Shown: positions 8,405 to 18,208 of the stretch, piece by piece
Layout of the letters: each line of letters starts with the position of its first letter
Numbering within the stretch: position 1 is the stretch's first letter
Source: a bacterium
GTDB taxonomy: Bacteria > Spirochaetota > Spirochaetia > JABEVK01
Direction: 5' to 3'
DNA length: 31,701 bases
Assembly (NCBI GenBank): GCA_021782055.1
Contig: JAJXVP010000015.1
Location: forward strand, 1-31,701
Translations under genes and position numbers: made by a program
The notes under the pieces: model-generated
Seen by the model: the letters and a program-made list of their open reading frames with translations, nothing else
The model's database searches: none
What the model was told of the DNA's origin: nothing

Positions 8405-10495
8405 CTACTTTTGAAGCTGATCTTCGATGGCGTCCCAGTCCTCGGGCAAACCAAATTCTTTTAAAAGACGGGCTCGGGCGGCATAGTACTGGGCCCCGAC
8501 ATCCGTGGGATGGCGTTCCAGAACAGCTTGAAAGGCTTTCTCGGCTTCTGTCATGCTCCCCGTACGGTACAGCGAAATTCCTTCTTCGAAGGTGAGCTTG
8601 GTCGTTTCGTAAAGCTGGCATTCTTCGTCAGGAAGGCCATCCCAAATATGCGCAACTTCCAAGGCGGCTTTTTTACCGTACATGCGGACCACTCCGGCAT
8701 AGCGCCAGTGGTAGTTTTCGGGGTGTTCTAGGCTATCCAAAAAGCCAAGCGTAACCATCGTTCCTGCACCCAAGGTTTTGGTTAAACTTTCGAGCCGGCT
8801 CGTGAGGTTGACGGCGTCTGAAATGACCGTAGTATCCATGCGGCCTTCTTCACCGATGGTCCCGATCATCAAAGGACCAGCGTGAACTCCTGTCCCCACT
8901 TTGAGAGGGGTGTAACCCGAATTCAGCCGATGCCTATTGTATTCTTGTAAAGCTTGTTGAATTCCAATGGCGGCCTGCAAACCATCTTCTGCTGAACGGG
9001 GAAAGAGTGCCATAAAGCCATCACCCATGTACTTATCGATGAACCCACCGTTTTTTCGGATTACGGGACCGATACGCCCAAAATAAGCGTTAAGCAAGCG
9101 AAAGGTTTTCTCGGGGCTCAGCGATTCTGCCAAGCTGGTAAATCGGCGAATGTCGGCAAACAAGATGCTCATGTGAGCTAGGGCTTGTTGGCCAAGTTTG
9201 ACTTCGTTGATGCTGGATTTTCCCAGACTTACCAAGAAATCTGCCGGCACGAACCGATTCAACGAATCGTTGGTAGCTTTAAGTTGTAGACCTCGTTCTT
9301 CTGCCAAACGAAAAGCCACGGCAAAGTTTCTGACCAAAAGGAGGGTTTGGGTTAGAACAAAGGCTAAAAACGCATACGGGAGGATAAAAAAGCTGGAAAT
9401 TATCAAGTTGGCATACAAAATGTCATGGATAGCGGCAACCGCGAGAACGAGCAAAGAGCAAAAGACCAAAAGAGCCCCGGTCCGTTTACGCCGAACGGCC
9501 AGGCCGAGGGGGATCAAGACTAAAAGGAAGCCTACGGTTACCAGAAGCTCCATCAAGGGAACGGCGTTGTTCATGAGTTTCACCGGGAACACCACCACAG
9601 CAAGACCCATGAGCAGGTAGGTCACATTCAGGATACGAGGCAAGCGTTTACCAAGATCTTGAGGAAAAAGATTGCGAAGAAACTCAACAAGGGTCACCGC
9701 ACCCCAACTAAAAATTAACAGCTCGAGCTTTTTCCGAATTTCCCACGAAAATCCTGGAATCAAGGTTTCTAGCGTATGATCGCCGGTGGCGACCAAACGA
9801 ATCAAAACCGCCAAGCAAAAAAGTCCAAACCAAAACGAGGCCTTATCGGCAGGACGGATAAAGCTGAGGGCCAGGTAGTACACAACGAGGATCAATAAGG
9901 CCCCCAAAAGGAGGTATTCCGCCAAGGCATCCATTTCTTGACGTTGTTCCATGACCTGTGCGGTTCCCAAAAGGATACTGCCCGTTACACCGCTTTTTCT
10001 GTACGAAAAGTTGGCTACCTGAAGAACAAGCTCTGCCTGCGAAACTTGCGCTGACCCCGTTTGAAAAAAGACCAGCTGTTTGCCGTATTGAGGAGAAGAT
10101 TCTCGTGCGGTTAGGCCAACCAAACCCGCTTGAGCGGTGAGCCTTCCATTAATATACAAGCGATACGACGTCAAAATCGAGGGAAGTTTTAGCCCCCAGA
10201 CTTCGTGCCCCGGGGGGAGCTTAAGTGTGAGGCGATACGAAACGACACCATAAGCGGGGTGCCTGTGCCTAGCGTTCCAGACTCCAGGCAAGGTCACGCT
10301 GCTTGCTTGAGCTGTTTCATCTGCTCCAGGGGTAAGCAGTTTCCCCTAAAATTCTTCCCATGGGCCGTTTAGTCGCACGGGGGTGTTTAAATTCATTTTG
10401 GTAAGATCAAGTTCGCCTTTGACGGCCTTTGGTGCCGGTGGCGTTGAACAGCTCGAGAAGATCAAAAAACTTAGGCTCAACAATACGAAGCGCAT
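8405..10495 (-). pseudogene. Paralogous 7TM-DISM-like adenylyl cyclase gene interrupted by an in-frame amber stop
   Basis: Reading from the ATG at 10493-10495 gives a lipoprotein leader (MRFVLLSLSFLIFSSC, lipobox Cys16) and then a start of the periplasmic domain matching the downstream paralogue. A TAG at 10348-10346 (codon 50) then stops translation. Beyond it the same frame stays open to 8405 and encodes the rest of the receptor: periplasmic domain, membrane helices, cyclase domain (FADIRRFT, KYMGDGFMALFP, TVISDAVNLTSR) and TPR-like tail. Read through, it would be 696 residues against 694 for the intact copy. The stop aligns with Trp57 of that copy (WLASWGQ versus WEEF-stop-GK), so one G-to-A change of TGG explains it. 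No other lesion is visible. It may be a recent pseudogene, a readthrough gene or a sequencing error. A GTG at 10297 could give a fragment, but it lacks an SD and the signal peptide. It leads the cyclase operon and is divergent from the FGGY kinase gene. Confidence 0.85.
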
Positions 10496-10593
10496 TTTAC
10501 CCCAGTATAAACGATGTTCTGACATTCTGGTAGTCAAAAGGTTTTCAGTTCGTGGAGCTTGTTTGATACCCCTCCTTAGGCTACGATGGGCGC

Positions 10594-11979
10594 ATGAAAA
10601 GCAGAAATCTGACACTTGTGGCGGATATTGGTACTTCTGCGATGAAAGGCGGACTGGTGACCCCTTCGGGTGACCTCGTGGCCGTCCACCGCGTGGTTTA
10701 TAGGGACAAGTGCCAGAATGATGAACAGACTTGGAACCCTGCGGTTTGGATTGAAGCGTTGCGTGAGATCGTGGCCTCGGTAGGTGGGTGGCAGAGTCTT
10801 TCGGCGGTAGCCATCTCGGGTCATGGCCCTACGCTGGTGCCAATCGATGAGCAAGGGAATAGCCTTTTTTACACCCTCATGTGGTTGGATGGGCGAAATC
10901 TCCGACGAGAGGGAAGTACCAGCTTTTTTTTGCCCAAAGTGGCCTGGTTTCGGCAAAATCATCCCGATCTGTATGCGCGTACCCGAACCTTTTTGTCCTG
11001 CCCGGAGTACCTCAATTGGTACTTGACCGGACGTGAGGCCACGATAACTCCCTCAGCGGAATTTGAGCCTTTTATTTGGTCTTCAGAGGATTGCTTGGCT
11101 TATGAGGTAGAGCAAGCCAAGCTCCCGCCATTTATTCGGATGTCTGAAACCGTGGGGTCTGTACGGCCTGAAGCCGCTCGTTTTCTCGGTCTGCCCGAGG
11201 GAATCCCTGTTGTAGCCTCCGGCTCAGATTTTTTAGCGGCGTTATTAGGTTCAGGAACAGTAAAACCAGGACGAACCTGCGATCGGGCCGGGACAAGCGA
11301 AGGAATCAACTTTTGCTCTGACCGTCCCCGAGGAACTCCCCACCTGCGAACTCTCCCCCATGTGATTCCGGGTTTGTACAATGTTTCGGGCATTTTGTCC
11401 TCTTCGGGTCGACTTTTTGAATGGATGCGACATATTACTGGGCAAAGCCAGCGATCGTATCACGAGATTCTTCAAGAAATTGAAAATATCCCCTTGGATC
11501 GGTCAAAACCAATCTTCATACCCTCGATGGACCGAGAAAATTTTGAGTTTGCTCGTGGGGGTCTTTTAGAACTGCATCCGACTCACAGCCGAGAGGATTT
11601 GGGTCGCTCTGTTGTCGAGGCTATTGGCTTTGGGGTTCGGGGCGTGTTAGACAACCTCGCTGCGAGTGGGTGCGAGGTTACCGAATTGCGGGTGACAGGC
11701 GGTCAAGCGCGCAACGTTTTATGGAATCAGTTAAAAGCCGATATCACCGGCGTCGAGGTTCAAGTCCCTGAAATCGAAGACGCCGAACTTTTAGGTTCAG
11801 CAATTTGCGCCCTCGTGAATCAGGGGCACTATTCTCAGTTGACCGAAGCCGCCGAAGATTTGGTGCGAATTCGTGCTGTTTACTCTCCGCGACGAGAACG
11901 TTGGGAACGCTATACCGACTTGTATCGCGAAGCCCAGGATTATGAACAACGCTTTGAACTTTCGAGGGGGAACTTGTGA
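10594..11979 (+). CDS. FGGY-family carbohydrate kinase (xylulokinase-like)
   Basis: A 461-residue kinase of the FGGY family, which phosphorylates sugars or polyols such as xylulose, gluconate or glycerol with ATP. The N-terminal phosphate loop is DIGTSAMKG (11-19). The sugar-binding WLDGR lies near 97-101, and the likely catalytic base is Asp212 in ASGSDF. The C-terminal ATP-binding half includes VTGGQARN. It is slightly shorter than typical xylulokinases (about 480-500 residues), and its substrate cannot be told from sequence. The start ATG lacks a good SD (GATGGGCGC directly precedes it). The TGA overlaps the metH GTG by 4 bp (GTGA), so the two are translationally coupled. No sugar transporter or isomerase is adjacent, which is unusual for this family. 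Confidence 0.85.
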   Translation: MKSRNLTLVADIGTSAMKGGLVTPSGDLVAVHRVVYRDKCQNDEQTWNPAVWIEALREIVASVGGWQSLSAVAISGHGPTLVPIDEQGNSLFYTLMWLDGRNLRREGSTSFFLPKVAWFRQNHPDLYARTRTFLSCPEYLNWYLTGREATITPSAEFEPFIWSSEDCLAYEVEQAKLPPFIRMSETVGSVRPEAARFLGLPEGIPVVASGSDFLAALLGSGTVKPGRTCDRAGTSEGINFCSDRPRGTPHLRTLPHVIPGLYNVSGILSSSGRLFEWMRHITGQSQRSYHEILQEIENIPLDRSKPIFIPSMDRENFEFARGGLLELHPTHSREDLGRSVVEAIGFGVRGVLDNLAASGCEVTELRVTGGQARNVLWNQLKADITGVEVQVPEIEDAELLGSAICALVNQGHYSQLTEAAEDLVRIRAVYSPRRERWERYTDLYREAQDYEQRFELSRGNL

Positions 11980-14900
11980 CTGACCGCGCCAAGCGCCTTA
12001 TGGCCTTAAAAAAGGCCTTAACGGAACGCATCTTGATTTTAGATGGGGCCATGGGCACGATGATTCAAAAGCATCGTCTTGCCGAAACGGATTTTCGGGG
12101 GGAACACTTCAAGAGTCATCCCCGATCGTTGAAAGGCGACAACGACTTGCTGGTCTTAAGCCGTCCCGACATCATTCGTGGTATCCATGAGGCGTATCTG
12201 GAAGCCGGAGCCGATATCCTTGAGACCAACACCTTTAACTCCACCGCCGCCAGCCAAGCCGATTATGGACTTGAAAATCATACGGATGAGCTCAACCGTG
12301 CAGGCGCGGCCTTAGCAAGGTCGGCGGCCGACGCTTGGACCGCAAAGAATCCTAACCGTCCCCGTTGGGTTGCCGGTGTTCTCGGCCCAACGTCAAAAAC
12401 CTTGTCACTGTCACCCGAGGTCAATGATCCTGGTTTCCGTGCCGTCGACTTTGATACCCTAGCTCAAGATTACCTAAAATCGGCAAGGGCTCTAATAGCA
12501 GGCGGAGCCGACCTGCTCATGATCGAAACGATTTTTGATACGCTCAACGCCAAAGCCGCAATTTGGGCCGTACTGGCCCTCGAAGAAGAGCTAGGCGAAG
12601 AGATCCCGCTAATGATTTCGGGAACCATTACCGATGCCTCGGGGCGCACGCTCTCGGGGCAAACCACCGAGGCTTTCTGGTACTCCGTTCGGCACGCCAA
12701 GCCGTTGAGTGTGGGGCTCAATTGTGCCCTCGGGGCTGATCTTTTGCGGCAGTATGTTGCCGAACTTGCCCGCTTGGCCGAGACAGCAGTATCCACCCAC
12801 CCCAATGCAGGTTTGCCAAACGAGCTTGGAGAGTACGATCACAGTCCGAGCTTTATGGCCAAAGTCCTTGGTGGCTTCGCCCGTGATGGCCTGGTCAATA
12901 TCGTAGGCGGTTGTTGTGGGTCAACTCCGGAACATATTCGCGCTATCGCCGAGGCCGTGCTGGTCTATCCTCCCCGACCGCTACCGTTAGATCCCGGTAC
13001 GCTTCGGTTGGCCGGTCTTGAACCGCTCGTGATTGATGATAATAGCCTCTTTGTGAATGTTGGCGAACGAACTAATGTTACCGGGTCTAAAAAATTTGCC
13101 CGCTTGATTGTTGAAAAGAAAACTGGCGAGGCCTTAGAAGTGGCTCGTGAGCAAGTAGAAAACGGTGCTCAAATCATCGACATTAACTTAGACGAAGCTA
13201 TGCTGGATTCTGCTGCCGAAATGAAGAGCTTTTTAAATCTGTTAGCCTCGGAACCTGACATAAGCCGTGTTCCGGTGATGCTTGACAGTTCGAAATTTTC
13301 GGTTATTGCACAGGGGTTGCGTTGCCTTCAGGGTAAAGGGATTGTCAACTCTATCAGTCTCAAAGAGGGCGAGGACAAATTTCTTGAACAAGCCCGCGAA
13401 GTTCGTCGTTTTGGCGCGGCCGTTGTCGTCATGGCCTTTGATGAGAAAGGACAGGCTGACACCTTTGAACGTAAAGTTTCGATTTGTCGGCGAGCCTACA
13501 CACTCCTCACTGAAAAAGCGGGGTTTGCCCCCGAAGACTTAATTTTTGACCCGAATATTTTTGCGATTGGTACCGGCATTGAAGAACATTCCAACTACGC
13601 CGTGGATTTTTTGCAAGCCGTCAAAGAAATCAAGTCAACCCTGCCGCGAGCCAAAATTTCGGGTGGTGTCAGCAACGTCAGTTTTAGCTTTCGAGGGAAC
13701 AATCCGCTTCGCGAGGCCATTCACGCGGTGTTTCTTTACCATGCCGTAAAAGCGGGGATGACCATGGGCATCGTCAACGCCGGTGTGCTTCCAGTTTACG
13801 ATGACATTGAATCCGATCTGCGAGAACTGGTCGAAGACCTAGTCTTGAATCGACGGCCGGATGCCACCGAACGGCTTCTTGATCATGCGGATCGCTTTAC
13901 CTCTACCGAAGCTCGTGGCGAAGATTTGTCGTGGCGTCAGGCACACGTACGTGAACGACTCAGCCACGCCTTGGTCAAAGGCTTGTCGGCCTGGATCGAC
14001 GAAGATGTCGAAGAGGCTCGGCAGGGATTTTCAAGAGCCATCGAAGTGATTGAGGGGCCCCTGATGGATGGCATGAATATTGTCGGTGACCTTTTTGGCG
14101 CCGGCAAAATGTTCCTCCCTCAAGTGGTTAAATCAGCACGGGTGATGAAACAAGCGGTAGCTGTGCTCCTTCCGTATATCGAAGCAGAAAAATCGGGTAC
14201 GGGTTCGGTCAAAGGCCGGATCGTGATGGCTACAGTCAAAGGGGATGTCCATGACATTGGCAAGAATATCGTCGGTGTCGTCTTTGGTTGTAACAACTAT
14301 GAGGTAATCGACTTGGGGGTAATGGTGGCCTGTGAGGACATCCTGCGTACGGCCCGTGAACAAAAAGCCGATGCCGTGGGCCTGTCGGGGCTGATAACTC
14401 CCAGCCTCGAAGAAATGGTCCATGTAGCCGAAGAGATGGAACGTCAGGGCTTTACCTTGCCTCTGTTGATCGGTGGAGCCACCACTAGTAAGGTCCACAC
14501 TGCCGTGAAAATAGCCCCCCGGTACTCGGGGCCCGTAGTCCATGTGAAAGATGCTTCCTTAGCCGTGACGGTTTTGCAAAAGCTGTTATCACCCGAACAA
14601 CGACCCGTTTTCGATGCCGAAATCCGTGCGGATTATGAAAAAGTCCGCCGTGAAAAGCTGGGTCGAACCACACAAAAGGAGTTTTTGTCCTTGTCTGACG
14701 CTCGATCGCAACGCTTCGAGGGCGGCTGGAACAGTGGCTACAGGCCCCCGGTTCCCGCTTGGACTGGGGTTCGCCATTGGCGCGAGATTCCCTTGGGTCA
14801 AATAGAGGCACTGATTGACTGGACGTTCTTTTTTGTCGCTTGGCAAATGCCCGAAATGTACCCAGAAATTTTAACCCATGAAAAGTATGGGGCAGAAGCT

Positions 14901-15656
14901 AAGCGCCTGTATGCCGAGGCTCGCGCCATGCTTGCCGATTTGGTGGGCAATAAACGCCTGGAGGCGAGGGCAGCAGTGTTTCTTAAACCCGCCGCTTCAG
15001 AGGGTGATGATATTCTGATTTGGAAGGATGAAGCCTCGCGGGGAGGTCCTCCTGAGGCTCGGTTGGCGACCTTGCGCCAGCAACGAAAGAAAGAAAAAAC
15101 CGACGTCTATTTCGCCTTAGCCGATTACGTGGCACCCGTAGAAGCACAGATCCCTGATTGGGTAAGCGGCTTGGTGACGGCGGTGTTTGGCGCCGACGAA
15201 CTCGCGCGCGGCTTTGAGGCCCAAGGCGATGACTACCGAGCGATCATGGTAAAGATTTTGGCCGATAGGCTAGCGGAAGCGACGGCAGAATGGGTACATC
15301 GTGAAATTCGCAAACAGCTATGGGCTTATGCACCCGACGAAAACCTACCCATTGCCGATTTGTTAGCAGTTCGGTATCAAGGAATTCGCCCCGCACCGGG
15401 CTATCCTAGCCTGCCCAATCACCAAGACAAAGAGCTACTTTTTCACTTAGCGCGAGCCTCGGAGCTTGATATTCGTTTAACCGAAAGTTGGATGATGGTT
15501 CCTGCGGCCGCCGTCAGTGCGTTTGTGTTCAGCCATCCGGGTTCAACCTACTGGGCGTTAGGGAGAATCGCCCCCGATCAGCTGGACGATTGGGCTTCTC
15601 GTCAAGGGTTATCAAAAGAGGAGGCTGAAAAGCTTCTGTCAGCGGTTCTTGAATAG
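11976..15656 (+). CDS. metH: Cobalamin-dependent methionine synthase
   Basis: Transfers the methyl group of 5-methyltetrahydrofolate to homocysteine through methylcobalamin. Its 1226 residues match the E. coli enzyme almost exactly (1227). Four modules are seen. The homocysteine domain has zinc ligands Cys250, Cys313 and Cys314. The folate-binding barrel spans about 355-610. The cap and B12 domain carries DVHDIG with the axial His759, the same number as in E. coli. The AdoMet activation domain includes [15 protein letters not shown] and [10 protein letters not shown]. The GTG start at 11976 overlaps the kinase stop and has a good SD (GAGGGGG, 6-7 bases before). No B12 or SAM riboswitch fits in the 98 bp before the upstream kinase gene. 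The last 55 bp overlap the convergent dtd gene. Confidence 0.97.
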   Translation: MTDRAKRLMALKKALTERILILDGAMGTMIQKHRLAETDFRGEHFKSHPRSLKGDNDLLVLSRPDIIRGIHEAYLEAGADILETNTFNSTAASQADYGLENHTDELNRAGAALARSAADAWTAKNPNRPRWVAGVLGPTSKTLSLSPEVNDPGFRAVDFDTLAQDYLKSARALIAGGADLLMIETIFDTLNAKAAIWAVLALEEELGEEIPLMISGTITDASGRTLSGQTTEAFWYSVRHAKPLSVGLNCALGADLLRQYVAELARLAETAVSTHPNAGLPNELGEYDHSPSFMAKVLGGFARDGLVNIVGGCCGSTPEHIRAIAEAVLVYPPRPLPLDPGTLRLAGLEPLVIDDNSLFVNVGERTNVTGSKKFARLIVEKKTGEALEVAREQVENGAQIIDINLDEAMLDSAAEMKSFLNLLASEPDISRVPVMLDSSKFSVIAQGLRCLQGKGIVNSISLKEGEDKFLEQAREVRRFGAAVVVMAFDEKGQADTFERKVSICRRAYTLLTEKAGFAPEDLIFDPNIFAIGTGIEEHSNYAVDFLQAVKEIKSTLPRAKISGGVSNVSFSFRGNNPLREAIHAVFLYHAVKAGMTMGIVNAGVLPVYDDIESDLRELVEDLVLNRRPDATERLLDHADRFTSTEARGEDLSWRQAHVRERLSHALVKGLSAWIDEDVEEARQGFSRAIEVIEGPLMDGMNIVGDLFGAGKMFLPQVVKSARVMKQAVAVLLPYIEAEKSGTGSVKGRIVMATVKGDVHDIGKNIVGVVFGCNNYEVIDLGVMVACEDILRTAREQKADAVGLSGLITPSLEEMVHVAEEMERQGFTLPLLIGGATTSKVHTAVKIAPRYSGPVVHVKDASLAVTVLQKLLSPEQRPVFDAEIRADYEKVRREKLGRTTQKEFLSLSDARSQRFEGGWNSGYRPPVPAWTGVRHWREIPLGQIEALIDWTFFFVAWQMPEMYPEILTHEKYGAEAKRLYAEARAMLADLVGNKRLEARAAVFLKPAASEGDDILIWKDEASRGGPPEARLATLRQQRKKEKTDVYFALADYVAPVEAQIPDWVSGLVTAVFGADELARGFEAQGDDYRAIMVKILADRLAEATAEWVHREIRKQLWAYAPDENLPIADLLAVRYQGIRPAPGYPSLPNHQDKELLFHLARASELDIRLTESWMMVPAAAVSAFVFSHPGSTYWALGRIAPDQLDDWASRQGLSKEEAEKLLSAVLE

Positions 15657-16084
15657 CTATCGAGCCAAAAGGTGGCCGGTCCGTCGTTAATACTGGCCAC
15701 CTTCATGTCGGCTTGAAATTCTCCTGTGGCGACTTGGTGATGTCGGGTTTGAAAAAACCTCATGACGCGTGGCCACCAAACTCTGGCCTGCTCAACCGGC
15801 ATTGCGGCATCAAAACCAGGGCGTTGGCCTCGTCGTAAGTCTCCGGTAAGGGTAAACTGACTCACAAGCAAGAGGCCTCGTTCCCCAAGCGGCAGGTTCA
15901 TCTTTCCTGCTTCATCGGCAAATATCCGCATCCCAAGGATCTTTCGGCCCACCCAGTCTAAATCGGCGTCTTGATCAGCTTTTTCGAGACCAACATAAAC
16001 CAAGAGTCCCTCGGCAATCTGCCCTACAATTTGTCCCTTGACCGAAACGGCCGCCTCACTGACCCTCTGTACCAAAGCTTTCAC
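15602..16084 (-). CDS. dtd: D-aminoacyl-tRNA deacylase (DTD)
   Basis: Hydrolyses D-amino acids mischarged on tRNA, a cytoplasmic proofreading step. The 160-residue product begins [13 protein letters not shown] as in the family. It carries the two signature motifs, SQFTL (75-79) and the Gly-cisPro motif in NDGP (133-136). The GTG start (16082-16084) is preceded by a strong SD (AAGGTGAGG, 4 bases away). The usual length is about 145 residues. The extra 15 or so at the C-terminus ([14 protein letters not shown]) are encoded in the stretch that runs antisense through the end of metH, so the tail probably arose by overlap. Confidence 0.95.
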   Translation of the reverse strand: MKALVQRVSEAAVSVKGQIVGQIAEGLLVYVGLEKADQDADLDWVGRKILGMRIFADEAGKMNLPLGERGLLLVSQFTLTGDLRRGQRPGFDAAMPVEQARVWWPRVMRFFQTRHHQVATGEFQADMKVASINDGPATFWLDSYSRTADRSFSASSFDNP

Positions 16085-16137
16085 GATACCTCACCTTTAG
16101 GCGTTTGTGCCTGTTGCTTTTGTAATGGAACGATTAT

Positions 16138-16167
16138 CCACGAACAAGGGCACCTTGTTTTCCGTGG
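16138..16167 (+). promoter_or_regulatory. Hairpin in the lrgA leader
   Basis: CCACG-AACAAGG, a GCA loop, CCTTGTT, a 3-base bulge and CGTGG form a 12-bp stem in the 115-bp space between dtd and the lrgA-like gene. No run of T follows, so it is not a typical terminator. It could be an operator or a leader RNA structure. Confidence 0.55.
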
Positions 16168-16174
16168 GGCCTTT

Positions 16175-16190
16175 CTGCTAAATTTAGCAG
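16175..16190 (+). promoter_or_regulatory. Perfect 16-bp palindrome before the lrgA-like start
   Basis: CTGCTAAATTTAGCAG is a perfect palindrome that ends within the AGGTGA Shine-Dalgarno sequence of the lrgA-like gene (ATG at 16200). It could bind a dimeric regulator, or in RNA mask the ribosome site. No regulator gene is adjacent. Confidence 0.5.
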
Positions 16191-16199
16191 GTGAAACTG

Positions 16200-16577
16200 A
16201 TGCTACAAATCGGCCTAGTTTTTGGTGTCTGCCTCTTAGGACAAATTGTTTCCGTCCTTTTGCCTGTTCCCATCCCCGGCAGTGTCATCAGCATGGTACT
16301 TCTTTTCCTGTTGTTGTTTTTTAAGGCCGTCCACGTTGATCGCATCCGTCAAAAAGCCGATTTTCTTTTAAAAAATATGGCATTTTTCTTTGTCCCCGCC
16401 GGGGTGGGGATTATTTCGCAGTTTCGTGAAATCCGCGAGCATTTATTGGCCCTTTTAGGGGTTGTTATTCTGACCACATTTTTCACCTTCGGAGCGACAG
16501 CCCTGACCGTGCGGGGCGTGATGAAACTGCAAGAGCTAGGACGCTCACGAAAACGTAAGCCCAGGACTGTAGCATGA
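16200..16577 (+). CDS. lrgA: CidA/LrgA family holin-like membrane protein
   Basis: A 125-residue membrane protein with about four helices. It matches the CidA/LrgA family: the conserved segment reads LPVPIPGSVISMVLLFLLLFF, and the later FFVPAGVGIISQ is typical. In other bacteria these proteins, paired with LrgB/CidB, affect murein hydrolase activity, cell death or the transport of small metabolites such as pyruvate. I chose the ATG at 16200 because AGGTGA lies 5-6 bases before it; a GTG at 16191 is in frame, but it falls inside that SD. The stop overlaps lrgB by 4 bp (ATGA). Two symmetrical DNA elements precede the gene and may control it. Confidence 0.88.
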   Translation: MLQIGLVFGVCLLGQIVSVLLPVPIPGSVISMVLLFLLLFFKAVHVDRIRQKADFLLKNMAFFFVPAGVGIISQFREIREHLLALLGVVILTTFFTFGATALTVRGVMKLQELGRSRKRKPRTVA

Positions 16578-17266
16578 ACGAGGTCTTCGCTTCACCTTTT
16601 TTTGGGATTACTCTGAGTATCTTGGCCTTTGAAATCGGAATTTGGGTAGAAAAAAAAACAAAGCTGGCTATCGCCAACCCCCTTTTGATTGCCGTGGTTT
16701 TGTGCATAGCTGTTTTGGAGCTGTTCCATATCCCCTTAGCCAGCTTTGATGCTGGCGGTTCTGTCATCTCGGTGTTTTTAGGGCCAGCTACCGCAGTGTT
16801 GGCCTTGTCGATTTACACTCAGCTCGCACGTCTCAAGAAGTATTTTCTTCCGGTCCTTGCCGGAACGGTGGTGGGTTCCTTGGTTTCTGTGGGATCGGCG
16901 TACTTTTTCAGTAGGTGGTTTGGTCTAGACCGTGTTTTGACCGATTCCCTTTTGGTAAAATCTGTTTCGACACCGTTCGCGTTAGCCATTTCTCCTAACA
17001 TTGGGGGAATCCCTGCTGTAACGGTGGCGGCTGTTGTTTTGACAGGCATCTTGGGGGCCGTGTGGGCACCCGCCATGCTGAAGCTTTTTCGGGTTCGTGA
17101 CCCTGTGGTGGCGGGAGTGGCTATTGGAACCTCCAGCCATGCTGTCGGCACTTCAAAAGCCATTACCCTAGGAGAAGTAGAGGGGGCCATGAGCGGAATC
17201 GCTTTAGCTATGGCCGGTCTCATCACCGTACTAATCTCGTTATTTTTGCCTCACCCAGGGCACTAG
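16574..17266 (+). CDS. lrgB: LrgB/CidB family membrane protein
   Basis: A 230-residue polytopic membrane protein of the LrgB/YohK family, usual length about 230. Characteristic motifs are FLGPATAVLALSIY, SVSTPFALAIS, GGIPAVTVAAVVLTGILGA and GTSSHAVGTSKA, with a hydrophobic final helix. It probably works with the LrgA-like partner encoded immediately upstream, with which it shares a 4-bp ATGA overlap. It converges with the pirin gene 43 bp downstream. The function of the pair (regulating autolysis or exporting a metabolite) is known only from other bacteria. Confidence 0.9.
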   Translation: MNEVFASPFFGITLSILAFEIGIWVEKKTKLAIANPLLIAVVLCIAVLELFHIPLASFDAGGSVISVFLGPATAVLALSIYTQLARLKKYFLPVLAGTVVGSLVSVGSAYFFSRWFGLDRVLTDSLLVKSVSTPFALAISPNIGGIPAVTVAAVVLTGILGAVWAPAMLKLFRVRDPVVAGVAIGTSSHAVGTSKAITLGEVEGAMSGIALAMAGLITVLISLFLPHPGH

Positions 17267-17298
17267 ACTCAGGACGAGACTCACTCAGTACGAGAATC
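17267..17298. repeat. Tandem 16-bp direct repeat
   Basis: Two adjacent copies, ACTCAGGACGAGACTC and ACTCAGTACGAGAATC (14 of 16 identical), fill most of the gap between the convergent lrgB and pirin genes. It is probably a small duplication; no function is evident. Confidence 0.7.
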
Positions 17299-17309
17299 AC
17301 AGGGCCCCT

Positions 17310-18152
17310 TTAGCCTAAGAAGGTTCCCGCTTCTAAGTCCTGAAAAGCCTGAACGAGCTCGTCGCGTGTATTCATCACAATAGGACCGTGCCAGGCAACG
17401 GGTTCCCCTAACCCTAACCCTGCACAGAGCAAAAACCGAAAAGGATGATCTTTTTCAGCACGCAGACGTAGCCGTTCCCCATCGGAAAAAAACACCAGGG
17501 ACTCGTTGGTCATTACTTCACCGGAGCCAAACCGTCCTTGACCGTCAATGACATAAGCAAAGGCGTTTTTTCCGGGGGGGATTTTGTGCCAAACATCGGC
17601 TCCTGGGGCTAGCGTTACATCCATGTAATCGGGCTCGGTCATGATGTCCTCGACGGGGCCTTCTACGGTGTCCCAACGACCACAAATTACGCGAACGCTT
17701 GAACCGTCCTCTAAAGTTTTGACCGGGATTGCCGTTGAAGTGACTTCTTGATAGCGAGGTTTCATTAACTTGTTCTTGGCCGGAAGGTTGGCCCAGAGTT
17801 GAAAGCCTTCCAGCTCCCCATCCTCAGCCCCCAGGGGCATTTCTTGGTGAATAATGCCGCGCCCGGCAGTCATCCACTGAACATCACCCGCTCCGATGAC
17901 GCCTTTGTTGCCCATGCTGTCTTGGTGTTCAACCCTACCTTTCAGAATATAGGTAATCGTTTCAATCCCGCGGTGCGGGTGCCACGGAAAGCCCTTTTGA
18001 TAATCGGAAGGTTTTTTTCCGCGAAAATCATCAAAGAGAAGAAAAGGGTCAGCTTCGCTAGGATCGCCAAACCCCAAGGCCCGCTTTAGGTGAACCCCGG
18101 CTCCTTCCATCACAGGCTTGCTTTTTCGCCACGAACGTGGTTCTCGGTCCAT
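17310..18152 (-). CDS. Pirin family protein
   Basis: Bicupin protein of 280 residues. The N-terminal cupin holds the metal ligands of the pirin family: His58 and His60 in HPHRGIET, and His102 and Glu104 in IIHQEMP. Bacterial pirins have been linked to quercetin dioxygenase activity or to redox-dependent control of metabolism; which applies here is unknown. The start at 18150-18152 is chosen because a consensus SD (AAGGAGGT) lies just before it. A GTG at 18212 is in frame and overlaps the previous stop codon, but has no such site and adds 20 unconserved residues. The gene is last in a minus-strand run with srkA, a histidine kinase, a dedA gene and a FecR-like gene. Confidence 0.93.
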   Translation of the reverse strand: MDREPRSWRKSKPVMEGAGVHLKRALGFGDPSEADPFLLFDDFRGKKPSDYQKGFPWHPHRGIETITYILKGRVEHQDSMGNKGVIGAGDVQWMTAGRGIIHQEMPLGAEDGELEGFQLWANLPAKNKLMKPRYQEVTSTAIPVKTLEDGSSVRVICGRWDTVEGPVEDIMTEPDYMDVTLAPGADVWHKIPPGKNAFAYVIDGQGRFGSGEVMTNESLVFFSDGERLRLRAEKDHPFRFLLCAGLGLGEPVAWHGPIVMNTRDELVQAFQDLEAGTFLG

Positions 18153-18208
18153 AGGTACCTCCTTGGACTGTTTCAAAAATACAAAGAGAACCGTCGTCGG
18201 ACTAGCGT

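Noticed and set aside
8405..10297. A 630-residue cyclase gene beginning at GTG 10297, separate from the 89-residue frame at 10346-10615
   Set aside because: Both are in the same frame, interrupted only by a TAG. The GTG has no SD and lies inside a domain whose start and lipoprotein signal are encoded just upstream, so this is one interrupted gene.
10346..10348. Recoding of TAG as a sense codon
   Set aside because: TAG ends several clearly complete genes here (for example metH at 15654-15656, lrgB at 17264-17266 and the histidine kinase at 3249-3251), so general recoding is not supported.
10496..10593. Cobalamin or SAM riboswitch before the kinase-metH operon
   Set aside because: Only 98 bp are available, and I see no B12-box-like or SAM-type conserved core.
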